Of a stretch of 34,444 bases of DNA, positions 22,471-30,432 are shown in pieces. The notes beneath the pieces are model-generated. The model worked only from the letters and a program-made list of their open reading frames with translations. It was not told where the DNA came from and searched no databases. The translations under genes were made by a program, and so were the position numbers. Source of the stretch: Thermoanaerobaculia bacterium (GTDB taxonomy: Bacteria > Acidobacteriota > Thermoanaerobaculia > Multivoradales > J023); NCBI GenBank assembly GCA_028066595.1, contig JALCBJ010000070.1:1-34444 (forward strand), written 5' to 3'. The first letter of the stretch is position 1. Every line of letters begins with the position of its first letter.

Positions 22471-23952
22471 ATGAGCCAAGCCCCCCGGCATCTGATATTT
22501 CGTATGGGTCCAATGGGCCAACCCATCTGGTGGTGGCTGGGGGCAGCTGGAGTGTTGGTCAGCGCAGCCGCTGTCCGGCTCTTGCTCTTTCTGTATTTCC
22601 CGGTTTTCCTTACGGCCGACTCGCCTGACTACATCGGTGCGGCAGAGCACATCGCAACATCCTTTGATTTCACGAACGAGAGGCTGAGAGACTGGCGTCA
22701 GCCCGGGTATCCCATGTTCCTCGCCTCGGTGAGCCTCGTCGCAGGTTGGAGTTCCAGTAGCGTGGTGGCCGCACAGAAACTAGGCGGCCTGCTCTGTGTC
22801 GTTCTCGGGATTGTTGCAGGTAGCTGGATGGGCTGGCGCGTCGGATCCTTGGCCCTGGGAGCGTTCCTCGCCTGGCATCCCGTCTACCTGCTCTTCGAGC
22901 ACATGTTGATGACCGAGGCGCTCTTCATCCAGCTGACTTGGATCTTCACCTTTCTAGCAATCATCGCCGCGAGGCGAAACAGCGGAGCGCTAGATGGATC
23001 GCTCTTGGGGACGGCACTGGCATGCTGCCTCCTCACCAGGGCTCCTGCCCTTTTCTTCTGTGCGCCGGTGGTCCTGGGCCTTGTCGTTTCGAAGTTCTTC
23101 CGAACTCGCCAAATCGCAGATAGGCAGTCGAGTAGACCCGTGCTCCGCATGATCCTCGGTCTGGCTATCGCTCTTCTGCTCGTCCTAGGCCCGTGGAGCT
23201 ATCGCAACTACCGACTACACGGCACTTGGAGCCCGATCACCAACAACGTCCAGAGGACAGTACTCGCCTACATGGTGGTGCACGATGTCGTCGAACCGGA
23301 ACGCAACCAACTGGATTCCGCTGACAGTGGTACCGAGGATCCACGAGCCGTTGCAGGCAAGATGGTTCGAGGCCTTGGTCGCGGTGCTGATGCAGAGCGA
23401 CGCGCATCCGAGATGGTGCGCGAACAAATAGAGGAACGTCCTATGGTCTACCTCGCGGAAGCCGCATTCGCAGCTCGCGCCTTCCTGGGCCTACCCACCA
23501 AACGCGGCGTGGCGGGAGGAAGGGATATCAGCTACTGGTTCGGCCGATACGTTCGCAATGTCAGGGTCCTTCACAAACACAATCGCAACAATCTTCGAGC
23601 TACCGCATCCTTCCAATACGCGGCCATAGGACGCAACGGGCGGGTACTGAAGAAATGGAATCGCGCCGGAGTGACGTACTTGAATATTGGACGGATGATC
23701 CTCACCACGGCGTTTCTATTCGGCGTGGCGATCTACCCGCTGGCCGCTCCGCGGCCTTGGAAACGCGAACAGCGTTTGGTCCTGCTGTTCATCGCGAGCT
23801 ACGCTGTCGTGCTTCTCGGACATGCTGCTCTGCTCGCGGGCAAGCAACGCTATGCTCTGCCCTGGGACGGCGTCCAGTTATTCGTCGTCGTCGGCGTCCT
23901 CTCACAACTCCACCATCGTTGGCTTCGAAAGGAACGACCCGATGACTCGTGA
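22471..23952 (+). CDS. ArnT/PMT-like polytopic glycosyltransferase
   Basis: This 493-residue membrane protein has about ten transmembrane segments. Its first periplasmic loop carries the acidic FLTADSPDYIGAAEHI and then RQPGYPMFLA, the pattern of GT-C enzymes (ArnT, PMT, dolichol-linked glycosyltransferase superfamily). There the Asp is catalytic and the Pro-Gly-Tyr-Pro segment follows. Such enzymes move a sugar from a polyprenyl-phosphate carrier to lipid A, protein or another lipid outside the inner membrane. A soluble loop of about 100 residues (near 280-380) sits between helices. It is followed, with an 11-bp overlap, by a GT2 gene that may make the polyprenyl-phosphate sugar donor. Local base composition looks somewhat less GC-rich than its neighbours. 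The ATG at 22471 has little ribosome-binding signal; 22504 is an alternative. Confidence 0.85.
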   Translation: MSQAPRHLIFRMGPMGQPIWWWLGAAGVLVSAAAVRLLLFLYFPVFLTADSPDYIGAAEHIATSFDFTNERLRDWRQPGYPMFLASVSLVAGWSSSSVVAAQKLGGLLCVVLGIVAGSWMGWRVGSLALGAFLAWHPVYLLFEHMLMTEALFIQLTWIFTFLAIIAARRNSGALDGSLLGTALACCLLTRAPALFFCAPVVLGLVVSKFFRTRQIADRQSSRPVLRMILGLAIALLLVLGPWSYRNYRLHGTWSPITNNVQRTVLAYMVVHDVVEPERNQLDSADSGTEDPRAVAGKMVRGLGRGADAERRASEMVREQIEERPMVYLAEAAFAARAFLGLPTKRGVAGGRDISYWFGRYVRNVRVLHKHNRNNLRATASFQYAAIGRNGRVLKKWNRAGVTYLNIGRMILTTAFLFGVAIYPLAAPRPWKREQRLVLLFIASYAVVLLGHAALLAGKQRYALPWDGVQLFVVVGVLSQLHHRWLRKERPDDS

Positions 23953-24826
23953 TCGCAGCGGTGACGAGGGCGTAACCATCGTCGTTCCGGCCTATGACGA
24001 GGAAGCCGGTATCGGCCAAGTACTGGCGGACCTCGAGAGCGTCCTGTCGGGTACCGCCAGGCCATGGGAGATTCTCGTGGTGAACGACGGCTCCAATGAC
24101 GACACGGCGCGCGTGGCTGCGGCCGCGGGCGACGGCGTGCGTGTGGTGTCCCACGATGTCAACATGGGCTACGGCGCCAGCATCAAGACGGGGATCCGAC
24201 GCGCCCGCTACGACCTGATCGCGATCACCGATGCCGATTCGACCTATCCGGCGGAAGCGATTCCGGGTCTTCTGGATGCCATGGATTCGGTGGACATGGC
24301 CGTGGCTGCACGCGTCGGCGACAGCGTCCAGATCCCGTGGGTCCGAAGACCCGCAAAATGGCTGTTGAACCGCCTCGCCGCCTACCTGTCCGGCCGGAAG
24401 ATTCCCGACCTCAACTCCGGCATGAGGTGCTTCCGAAAGAGCACCGTCGAGAGCGAATATCTCCATCTCCTTCCTAACGGCTTCTCGCTCACCACCACCA
24501 TCACCCTCGCGTACCACGCGGAATCGCGACTGGTCCGCTACCTGCCCATCGACTACAAGAAGCGTATCGGCTCGTCGAAGATCCGTCCGTTGCGTGATAC
24601 CTACAACTTCTTTCTCTTGATTCTGCGCACGGTGATGTACTTCGATCCGATGCGGATCTTCGTACCGCCGGCTCTGCTGAGCTTCTTCGTCACGCTGGGA
24701 ACTCTCGCCTATGACGTCGGGTGGGAGCGAAACGTGGCCGACAAGAGCTTGATCTGGTTGATGATCACGGTGCTTCTCTTCGGCATGGCGCTCCTCGGCG
24801 ATCTCATCGTCAAACGACGGAGATGA
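23942..24826 (+). CDS. GT2-family polyprenyl-phosphate glycosyltransferase
   Basis: This 294-residue protein has an N-terminal GT-A domain with VTIVVPAYDEEAGIGQVL, LVVNDGSNDDT, NMGYGASIKTGIRRA and the metal-binding AITDADSTYP. The acceptor-site LNSGMRCFRKS follows. Two C-terminal transmembrane helices (about 238-258 and 268-288) anchor it. This is the layout of dolichol/undecaprenyl-phosphate mannosyl- or glucosyltransferases (DPM1/GtrB-like), which load a sugar onto a lipid carrier at the cytoplasmic face. The neighbouring GT-C enzyme would then use that donor outside. The ATG at 23942 has AAAGGA 8-9 bp upstream and overlaps the previous stop by 11 bp, supporting translational coupling. Confidence 0.9.
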   Translation: MTRDRSGDEGVTIVVPAYDEEAGIGQVLADLESVLSGTARPWEILVVNDGSNDDTARVAAAAGDGVRVVSHDVNMGYGASIKTGIRRARYDLIAITDADSTYPAEAIPGLLDAMDSVDMAVAARVGDSVQIPWVRRPAKWLLNRLAAYLSGRKIPDLNSGMRCFRKSTVESEYLHLLPNGFSLTTTITLAYHAESRLVRYLPIDYKKRIGSSKIRPLRDTYNFFLLILRTVMYFDPMRIFVPPALLSFFVTLGTLAYDVGWERNVADKSLIWLMITVLLFGMALLGDLIVKRRR

Positions 24827-24847
24827 CTCCGGACGGAGCACGCGATC

Positions 24848-25570
24848 ATGGACCCGTCTACGCTTCGAGCACTGGAAGAACAGCGCTGCCACTACGAACA
24901 GCGGGCAGCAGAGTTCGACGAGAAGCACCTCGGTTCGCGCATCAATCGCTGTCATCGCGCGAAGATCCGCCGCATCCTCGGTCATCTAGATGTGGGACCC
25001 GAAGCGCCCGTCCTGGAGGTTGGTACTGGAACCGGCATCCACGCGGCCTGGCTGCTGGAGCTCTGTCCTGTCCGATATATCGGTGTCGACCTGTCGCCCG
25101 ACATGCTCGAGATCGCCCGCCGCCGTTTGGGCGCGGACACAGAGCTGATCGAGTCGCCCGCCGAAGAGCTGCCCTTCTCCGACGGCTCGTTTGCAGCAGC
25201 TTTCTGTAGTGGCACGCTGCACCATGTCGCCGACCGCAGCCGCGCCGTCGCGGAAATGCGCAGGGTCGTACGACCGGGCGGCCGAGTGGTCGTGTCCGAG
25301 CCCAGTCCGTGGAATCCGCTGAACGCTACGGCTTGGCTCACCCAGCCCGTCGAGCGCGGCCAGGTCGACATGCGACCGGCGGTTTTGTCGCGCTGGTTCG
25401 AGCTCGCCGGCCTGTCCGTCGATGCCGTGGAGTTCTTCAATTTCACTCCGCCTCGGCCCAGCTTCTTGGCGCGACCGTTCGACGCCATCGACCGGGTTGC
25501 TTCGAAACTGCCCGGGCTACGGCGCATCGCGTCCATGGTGCTGATTGCGGGGACCGTGTGCGAATCCTGA
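24848..25570 (+). CDS. Class I SAM-dependent methyltransferase
   Basis: This 240-residue protein has a Rossmann-type methyltransferase domain: motif I VLEVGTGTGIHAAWLLEL (about 55-72), motif II IGVDLSPDMLEIARRRL, ELPFSDGSFAAAFCSGTLHHV and post-motif VVRPGGRVVVSEPSP. This is the Methyltransf_11 (UbiE-like) pattern. Residues 1-45 form a charged helical lead. The C-terminal 80 residues (PVERGQVDMRPAVLSRWFELAGL...) probably shape the acceptor pocket. The substrate is unknown; location between GT2 and GT4 genes suggests a sugar or lipid-linked glycan precursor. Its 3' end overlaps the GT4 gene by 13 bp. Confidence 0.88.
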   Translation: MDPSTLRALEEQRCHYEQRAAEFDEKHLGSRINRCHRAKIRRILGHLDVGPEAPVLEVGTGTGIHAAWLLELCPVRYIGVDLSPDMLEIARRRLGADTELIESPAEELPFSDGSFAAAFCSGTLHHVADRSRAVAEMRRVVRPGGRVVVSEPSPWNPLNATAWLTQPVERGQVDMRPAVLSRWFELAGLSVDAVEFFNFTPPRPSFLARPFDAIDRVASKLPGLRRIASMVLIAGTVCES

Positions 25571-26691
25571 TCCTCAACCACGAGTACCCACCGCTCGGTG
25601 GTGGATCGGCGGTCGCCACCCGACACCTCGCGGACGCCTTGGTCCGAATGGACCATCAGGTGCTGGTGCTATCCGTCGGCGACGCCGACGAGGAGTCGGA
25701 CGAAGGAGGAGTACGCGTTCGCAGATTTCGCGTCGTGCGGCGCACCGGTCGGCTGGCGGGACCGAGAACCTGGCTGTCGTTTCTCTACCGAGCCGGTGGC
25801 ATTCTGCGAGCTGCCGCCGCCGAGTTCCAGCCTGACGTGATCCACTCGCACTTTCTCTTTCCATCGGGTTACGTGGTCGCTCGAGCCGGACTCGACGTGC
25901 CTCACGTTTCCAGCACCGTCGGTGCCGAGGTCCACGATCCGAGCAGGCGCTTCGCTGCCGATCGCAACGTCCTCATGAGGCGGTGGATACGTCGGGTGAT
26001 CCGGCATGCCCAGGTCGTGACCACCTCGGCACGCGATCTCACGCAGCGCATCGAGGCTCTCTACCATCGGCTCGTGGAGCCCGTGGAGATTCCATGGCCC
26101 GTTCCACCCCTCGAACGGGATGGACGCGATCGCGCCGATCTCGGCCTCTCCGACGATCACTTCGTCATCGCCAGCCTCGGGCGTTTGGTGCAACGCAAGC
26201 GCCTGGACCTGCTGCTAGAGGCACTCGCTCACCTGGGGCAGGACGACATCTACTGGGTCGCAATGGGTTTCGGCCCGCTGGACGACTCTCTCCATCGCAT
26301 GGCCGAAGAGCTCGGCGTTGCCTCTTCGGTCCGTTGGACGGGTCGGGTCGACGAAGCCGACAAAGCAGCCTATCTCGGCTGCGCGGATGCGTTCTGCCTT
26401 CCCAGCGATCACGAGGGGTTTGGTCTCGCCTTCGTCGAGGCCATGAGTCTCGGTGTGCCCGTCATCACGACCGATATCGGCGGTCAGACAGACATCGTGC
26501 GACAAGGGGTCGAAGGTCTCTTGGTGCCTCAGAACGACGCGGTCGCATTGGCGCAGAGCATTGAACGGCTCCGCGCCCAGCCGCAGGAGCTGGCCGAGAT
26601 GCGCAACGCAGCCGAGAAGCGCGCGAGAGAGTTTCGGCCCGACCGCGTGGCTCGGAAGTTCGTGGAGGCCTACGAACGGGCCGCCGATTGA
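25558..26691 (+). CDS. GT4-family glycosyltransferase
   Basis: This 377-residue GT-B enzyme starts RILILNHEYPPLGGGSAVATRHLADAL, the acceptor-binding Gly-rich loop of the N-terminal Rossmann domain. Its C-terminal donor domain contains ASLGRLVQRKRLDLLLEAL, then SDHEGFGLAFVEAMSLGVPVI with the EX7E motif. It transfers a sugar from a nucleotide donor with retention, at the cytoplasmic face. No transmembrane helix is seen. I chose the GTG at 25558 because the conserved RILIL strand follows at once; this overlaps the methyltransferase end by 13 bp. The gene's own 3' end overlaps the convergent membrane gene by 22 bp. Confidence 0.92.
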   Translation: MRILILNHEYPPLGGGSAVATRHLADALVRMDHQVLVLSVGDADEESDEGGVRVRRFRVVRRTGRLAGPRTWLSFLYRAGGILRAAAAEFQPDVIHSHFLFPSGYVVARAGLDVPHVSSTVGAEVHDPSRRFAADRNVLMRRWIRRVIRHAQVVTTSARDLTQRIEALYHRLVEPVEIPWPVPPLERDGRDRADLGLSDDHFVIASLGRLVQRKRLDLLLEALAHLGQDDIYWVAMGFGPLDDSLHRMAEELGVASSVRWTGRVDEADKAAYLGCADAFCLPSDHEGFGLAFVEAMSLGVPVITTDIGGQTDIVRQGVEGLLVPQNDAVALAQSIERLRAQPQELAEMRNAAEKRAREFRPDRVARKFVEAYERAAD

Positions 26692-27689
26692 ACGCTCGTC
26701 GTGAGCAGCAGCGCGCCGATCGCTCCATCGAGCAGCAGAATCACCAGAGTCACCAGGCGGATTCCCAAGGCGATGGCAATGGCCTCGGACGTAGGTACCT
26801 CGAAGAGGACCATCAGGCCGACCCAGGAGACCTCGACAGTGCCGAGCCCTAGGGGCCCGTGGACCGGCAGCATGGTCACCCCGAGCACGGCTGCGCTGAA
26901 CAACCAGCAAACGTGCCATGGCAGAGGCGAGCCAAAGGCCAGCTGGGCCATCGTGTTGATACCGATGACGGCCGCCGAAATCGCCACGGCCAGGAAGGCC
27001 ACTCGGCCGATTCGACCCTTCCCACGCACTCGATGCCAGCCCTCGCCGAAGGCGCGTAGACGGCCGTGGAGCCAGCCAGAACCGTCTGACTCGCGGACCT
27101 GCCACATGCGAAAAAGCACGCCCCCGACCGCCGCGGCTACCAGAGCGCCCAGTACCGCCAGCACGACCCACTGCATGGCAGGCCATCCCACGGGAAGAGT
27201 CAACAGCAAAGAAGCCGGCACGAGCCACAGAGCCAGCGCCAACACGTCGGAACCGCGAATCACCAGCCAAACCGGCAGGGTTTCGGCGATGGTCGGCGCC
27301 AGACCTTGACTCTTGAGCAAACCTAGAGACGCCAACTCCCCCGACCGCAGCGGCATCACCACGTTGAGCAGTCTCGACAGAGCAAAGGCGCCGTAGAGAC
27401 GACGCCAGTGCGCGAGGTCTCGGCCTGGTGGGAAGAAGACGGCGTAGCGCAGAGATCGCAGCGCCGTGGCCAACAGGCCGAGCCCGATCGTCATCACCAG
27501 GAGCAGCGGATCTGCTTCGACCAGCACCCGAGCCAGCTCGTCGAGGGAGGCGCGGGACAGCACCCACCCGAGGAGCGCCAGCCCGAGCGCCAGTGTCAGC
27601 CACCGGGTCCAGCCGCGGCGCCTTACACCGCCACGAGCCGGAGGCGCAGCTCGCGGGTGACCCGACCCGTCGGGCGGCGAGTCGGTCAT
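26670..27689 (-). CDS. Lysylphosphatidylglycerol synthase-type flippase-domain membrane protein (UPF0104-like)
   Basis: This 339-residue protein has about eight transmembrane helices and the RYAVFF...RLLNVVMPLRSGELASL region, which carries the conserved RxGE of the LPG_synthase_TM (AglD2/UPF0104) family. Members occur alone or fused to aminoacyl-lipid synthases and may move or modify lipids across the membrane. No synthase domain is attached here. The first 30 residues are Pro/Arg-rich and cytoplasmic. The ATG at 27689 overlaps the upstream gene's stop by one base (TGATG), so I chose it over the TTG at 27692. Coupling to the membrane-fused EEP protein suggests joint work on a membrane lipid, which is inference. 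Confidence 0.85.
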   Translation of the reverse strand: MTDSPPDGSGHPRAAPPARGGVRRRGWTRWLTLALGLALLGWVLSRASLDELARVLVEADPLLLVMTIGLGLLATALRSLRYAVFFPPGRDLAHWRRLYGAFALSRLLNVVMPLRSGELASLGLLKSQGLAPTIAETLPVWLVIRGSDVLALALWLVPASLLLTLPVGWPAMQWVVLAVLGALVAAAVGGVLFRMWQVRESDGSGWLHGRLRAFGEGWHRVRGKGRIGRVAFLAVAISAAVIGINTMAQLAFGSPLPWHVCWLFSAAVLGVTMLPVHGPLGLGTVEVSWVGLMVLFEVPTSEAIAIALGIRLVTLVILLLDGAIGALLLTTSVQSAARS

Positions 27690-29701
27690 CAATTCTCGGG
27701 CGCCTCTGTCACCGCGGGCGGCGGCGCCTTCGGCTCGGTCGTGGGCCCGATGACTGCAACCACCGGTGAATGATCAGACGCGGCGGACGAGGAAACCCAA
27801 GTGTTCAGAGCCGTGAGATCGGGCGACAGCCAGATGTAGTCGATACGGCGTACCGGATTCCAAGACGGGAAGGTGAAGCCGTCGTCTTGGCCCGCGAGGT
27901 CATGCGCGTCGCGGAGACCGGCAGCGGCCAACACACCGATCTCCCGATGCTCCGGCAGTGCATTCAGGTCACCGGCCAGCGCGGTCCGCGGACTCTCCTC
28001 CCAGGCTTCGATCAACGCCCGACTTTGCGCCAACCGCTCCTCTCCGCCGTCGCGAGGGTGGTGAAAATGGGTCGTCAGCACCCGCAGCCGGTCGTCGTGG
28101 CCAACCTCTACTTCCACGTCGAGATAGCCGCGGCGCAGCAGAAGGTCGTCAGGCGGCAAGGGATGCTGCTCGACGCGCGCGATCGGAAGACGCGTCAGTA
28201 CTGCATTACCCCAGGTCGCGTCGGCTGTACCGTGAAAGATGAATGGCATTCCCAACCGGTGCGAGAGGTACTTCGGGAGATCTACGCCACCGTTTAGGAG
28301 CCAGCCCCGGCTGACCTCCTGTAAGACGACCACATCCGGGGACTCGTTCTCCAGGGTCGTCGCCAAGGCCTCCAGGTCTAGCCGTCCGCTTGGATCGATC
28401 CCGCAGTGCACGTTGTAGGTGACGACTCGGATAGGCCAATCCGCGCGCGCCGCTTCGTGAGATTCACCGGCACCAGAAAGGTGGGTGGGCAACGACGGAG
28501 AGGCGGCCGCAAGGACCACCCCGACTCCGAAGAGAGCGAGTCTGCCTACTCGCCGTTCTGCGGGGGGTGCAGTGATCGCAGCGCCGGAGCCCAGCGCGAG
28601 GATCACGGCGGTCAGGGCGGCGAAGGCCGGGAGCCAGCTCACGGGGATGGGTATCGGGACCTCCCAGGCGCTCGTGGTACCGAACGTTAGGGTCAAAAAC
28701 AAGACCTTCCCCAAACCATGACCGATCCCGAGCGGACCCTGCCCTCCGTCATCCACTCCACCGACGGCCCGACTCAGCAAACAACCGAGGACGACGGCTG
28801 CTGCCACAAGTCCAGCGACCTGGAAGAGTGCACTTCCGGGCTCAGGTATGCCGAGCTTTCCGGAGACGGCCAGGAGAAACACCGCCGCCGACCCAAAGAT
28901 CAGGAGACGAGCCGCTCTTGGCAGCGGCAGCCACCAAGGAGTCGACGCCAAGACCAGCGCCACGGAAAGGAACAACGGTCCGCTATGACCTTGCGGAGAC
29001 AGAGCCTCGAAACGAGCCGTCAGTCCCAGGAAGCCTGCATAGAGAAACATCAGCGGCCAGACACCCGCCCACGCCAGCACTCCGCGAAGCGCAGGCGGCC
29101 GGAACGGGTGCGAGCTCAAGGGTATCGACGCCAGGAGAGCACACGTCCCGACCAGGAAGGCGCCCGCGACCAAGACATGGGGGACACCTTCCCTCCAGGC
29201 CAGATCCCACGATCCATAGGCGGAATGGATCACGACATCCAGCAAGAGCCCGAGAAGCCAGCCCAGGGTCAAGGAGATCGCGGCGGCTCTCCGGTTCGCG
29301 AGACTTCGTCCGAGCAGCAACAGGAAGGGCGTCCCCATCACGAAGGCTGCCAAACCCAGGCCGGCCAACACGAGGTCCACCAGCGGGTCGCCCGTCCACA
29401 GCTGCAACGTGAAACGAGCCAGGGCCAGCGTGCCCACCATCGTCCAGAGCGCGCGCCGCAGACTGCACGAGCGGAACGCCCAGGGCACGAGGAAGCCAAG
29501 GGCGAAAACGCCCAGCGACAGCCCACCCAGCTCGATCGGGTTCCAACCGAACCGGTCGCGCAGCAAGAATGCGAGAAGCGGTAGGAAGACCCTGAAGCAC
29601 TGCATCCCCAACACCACCGTCAGTGCGGTGAGGCCGAACAGAGCGGTCCGAGCTCGCTCGTCGTCGATGGGCTTCGACGCCATGGCGCCAGATTCTGCCA
29701 C
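27689..29701 (-). CDS. Polytopic membrane protein fused to an endonuclease/exonuclease/phosphatase domain
   Basis: This 670-residue protein has about twelve hydrophobic segments in residues 15-410, with a transporter-like look (FGLTALTVVLGMQCFRVFLPLLAF). A C-terminal EEP domain starts near 424. The EEP active site is intact: Asn430 in TYNVHCG, Glu462 in LQEV, GDLN (Asp578, Asn580), RRIDYIW (Asp621) and SDHSP (Asp643-His644). The EEP superfamily includes nucleases, sphingomyelinases and inositol-phosphate phosphatases; membrane attachment favours a phosphodiester lipid or cell-surface substrate over DNA. The start is either GTG at 29701 or ATG at 29683; neither has a good ribosome-binding site. 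It is coupled to the downstream flippase-like gene by a one-base overlap. Confidence 0.87.
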   Translation of the reverse strand: MAESGAMASKPIDDERARTALFGLTALTVVLGMQCFRVFLPLLAFLLRDRFGWNPIELGGLSLGVFALGFLVPWAFRSCSLRRALWTMVGTLALARFTLQLWTGDPLVDLVLAGLGLAAFVMGTPFLLLLGRSLANRRAAAISLTLGWLLGLLLDVVIHSAYGSWDLAWREGVPHVLVAGAFLVGTCALLASIPLSSHPFRPPALRGVLAWAGVWPLMFLYAGFLGLTARFEALSPQGHSGPLFLSVALVLASTPWWLPLPRAARLLIFGSAAVFLLAVSGKLGIPEPGSALFQVAGLVAAAVVLGCLLSRAVGGVDDGGQGPLGIGHGLGKVLFLTLTFGTTSAWEVPIPIPVSWLPAFAALTAVILALGSGAAITAPPAERRVGRLALFGVGVVLAAASPSLPTHLSGAGESHEAARADWPIRVVTYNVHCGIDPSGRLDLEALATTLENESPDVVVLQEVSRGWLLNGGVDLPKYLSHRLGMPFIFHGTADATWGNAVLTRLPIARVEQHPLPPDDLLLRRGYLDVEVEVGHDDRLRVLTTHFHHPRDGGEERLAQSRALIEAWEESPRTALAGDLNALPEHREIGVLAAAGLRDAHDLAGQDDGFTFPSWNPVRRIDYIWLSPDLTALNTWVSSSAASDHSPVVAVIGPTTEPKAPPPAVTEAPEN

Positions 29702-29807
29702 GGCCCTCGGACTACCAGCGCCACCCAGATGCCAGAATGGTCACCCGGCAGGCGAACCGCCTGCCGGCCCAAACACGGAATCCGACCACTCTAGATACGA
29801 GGAAGCC

Positions 29808-30272
29808 ATGAGCACGAATAGAACCTGGACCGTCTACCTCGCAGGAGAGATCCACACCGACTGGCGACAAGAGATCGAGGACGGCTGTGCAGAAGCAGAT
29901 CTGCCGGTGGAGTTCAGCGGTCCCGTGACGATCCACGCCAATAGCGACGACTGCGGTGTCGCCATCCTGGGCGACGAAGAAAAGCCCTTCTGGAAGGACC
30001 ACAAAGGCGCCGGGGTCAACGCCATCCGCACCCGGACCCTGATCTCCGAGGCCGATCTCGTCGTCGTCAAATTCGGCGAGAAGTACAGACAATGGAACGC
30101 CGCCTTCGACGCTGGCTTCGCCACCGCTCTCGGCACCCCACTGGTCATCCTCCACCCGCCCGAGCACACCCACGCTCTCAAGGAAGTCGACGGCGCCGCC
30201 CAGGCCGTCGCCGAGCAGCCGAGCCAGGTCGTAGACATCCTGCGCTACGTCATCACCGGCCAGCTACCCTGA
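29808..30272 (+). CDS. YtoQ-family protein
   Basis: This 154-residue protein matches YtoQ: TWTVYLAGEIHTDWRQEIEDGC at the start, FSGPVTIHANSDDCG, then INAIRTRTLI-type NAIRTRTLISEADLVVVKFGEKYRQWNAAFDAGFA and LGTPLVILHPPEHTHALKEVDGAA. The fold is related to nucleoside 2-deoxyribosyltransferases (EADLVVVKFGE and NAAFDAGFA line up with their active-site strand and helix), but the YtoQ reaction is not known. The ATG at 29808 has GAGGA 6 bp upstream. It is divergent from the EEP gene with 106 bp between, and is followed by a gene-free stretch of 160 bp holding a tRNA-like remnant. Confidence 0.9.
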   Translation: MSTNRTWTVYLAGEIHTDWRQEIEDGCAEADLPVEFSGPVTIHANSDDCGVAILGDEEKPFWKDHKGAGVNAIRTRTLISEADLVVVKFGEKYRQWNAAFDAGFATALGTPLVILHPPEHTHALKEVDGAAQAVAEQPSQVVDILRYVITGQLP

Positions 30273-30308
30273 GGCCTTTTTCGGCGGCCCGCCCGTTGCC
30301 AGCCAGCC

Positions 30309-30397
30309 GCCGATGTCTGCCGAGCTGATTGCTCATTGGCTGGGCAACTGATCGTAATCAGGTGCTCAGCGGTTCAGATCCGCAAGCTGCTCCGCCA
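30309..30397 (+). pseudogene. tRNA-Thr(CGT)-like remnant
   Basis: The sequence reads as a damaged tRNA. A D-arm appears at 30331-30345 (GCTC-ATTGGCT-GGGC). An anticodon arm follows at 30347-30362 (ACTGA-TCGTAA-TCAGG) with a six-base loop containing CGT where seven are normal. A five-base variable region TGCTC precedes a T-arm (GCGG-TTCAGAT-CCGC) at 30369-30383. GCCGATG, like a tRNA-Thr acceptor, lies at 30309 but is separated from the D-arm by 15 bases, and no matching 3' acceptor strand follows. The T-loop has G where A58 is expected. These defects argue against a working tRNA; a remnant of gene decay or of an integration event is more likely. Confidence 0.5.
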
Positions 30398-30432
30398 CTT
30401 CCCGAGGATCCGACAAGCACTCTCAAGAGGAG

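Noticed and set aside
26215..27603. Leftward 462-codon frame overlapping the GT4 and flippase-like genes
   Set aside because: It is Arg/Gly/Ala-rich, lacks motifs and competes with two genes with clear family signatures.
30309..30397. Functional tRNA-Thr
   Set aside because: The six-base anticodon loop, unmatched acceptor strands and altered T-loop make a charged tRNA unlikely.
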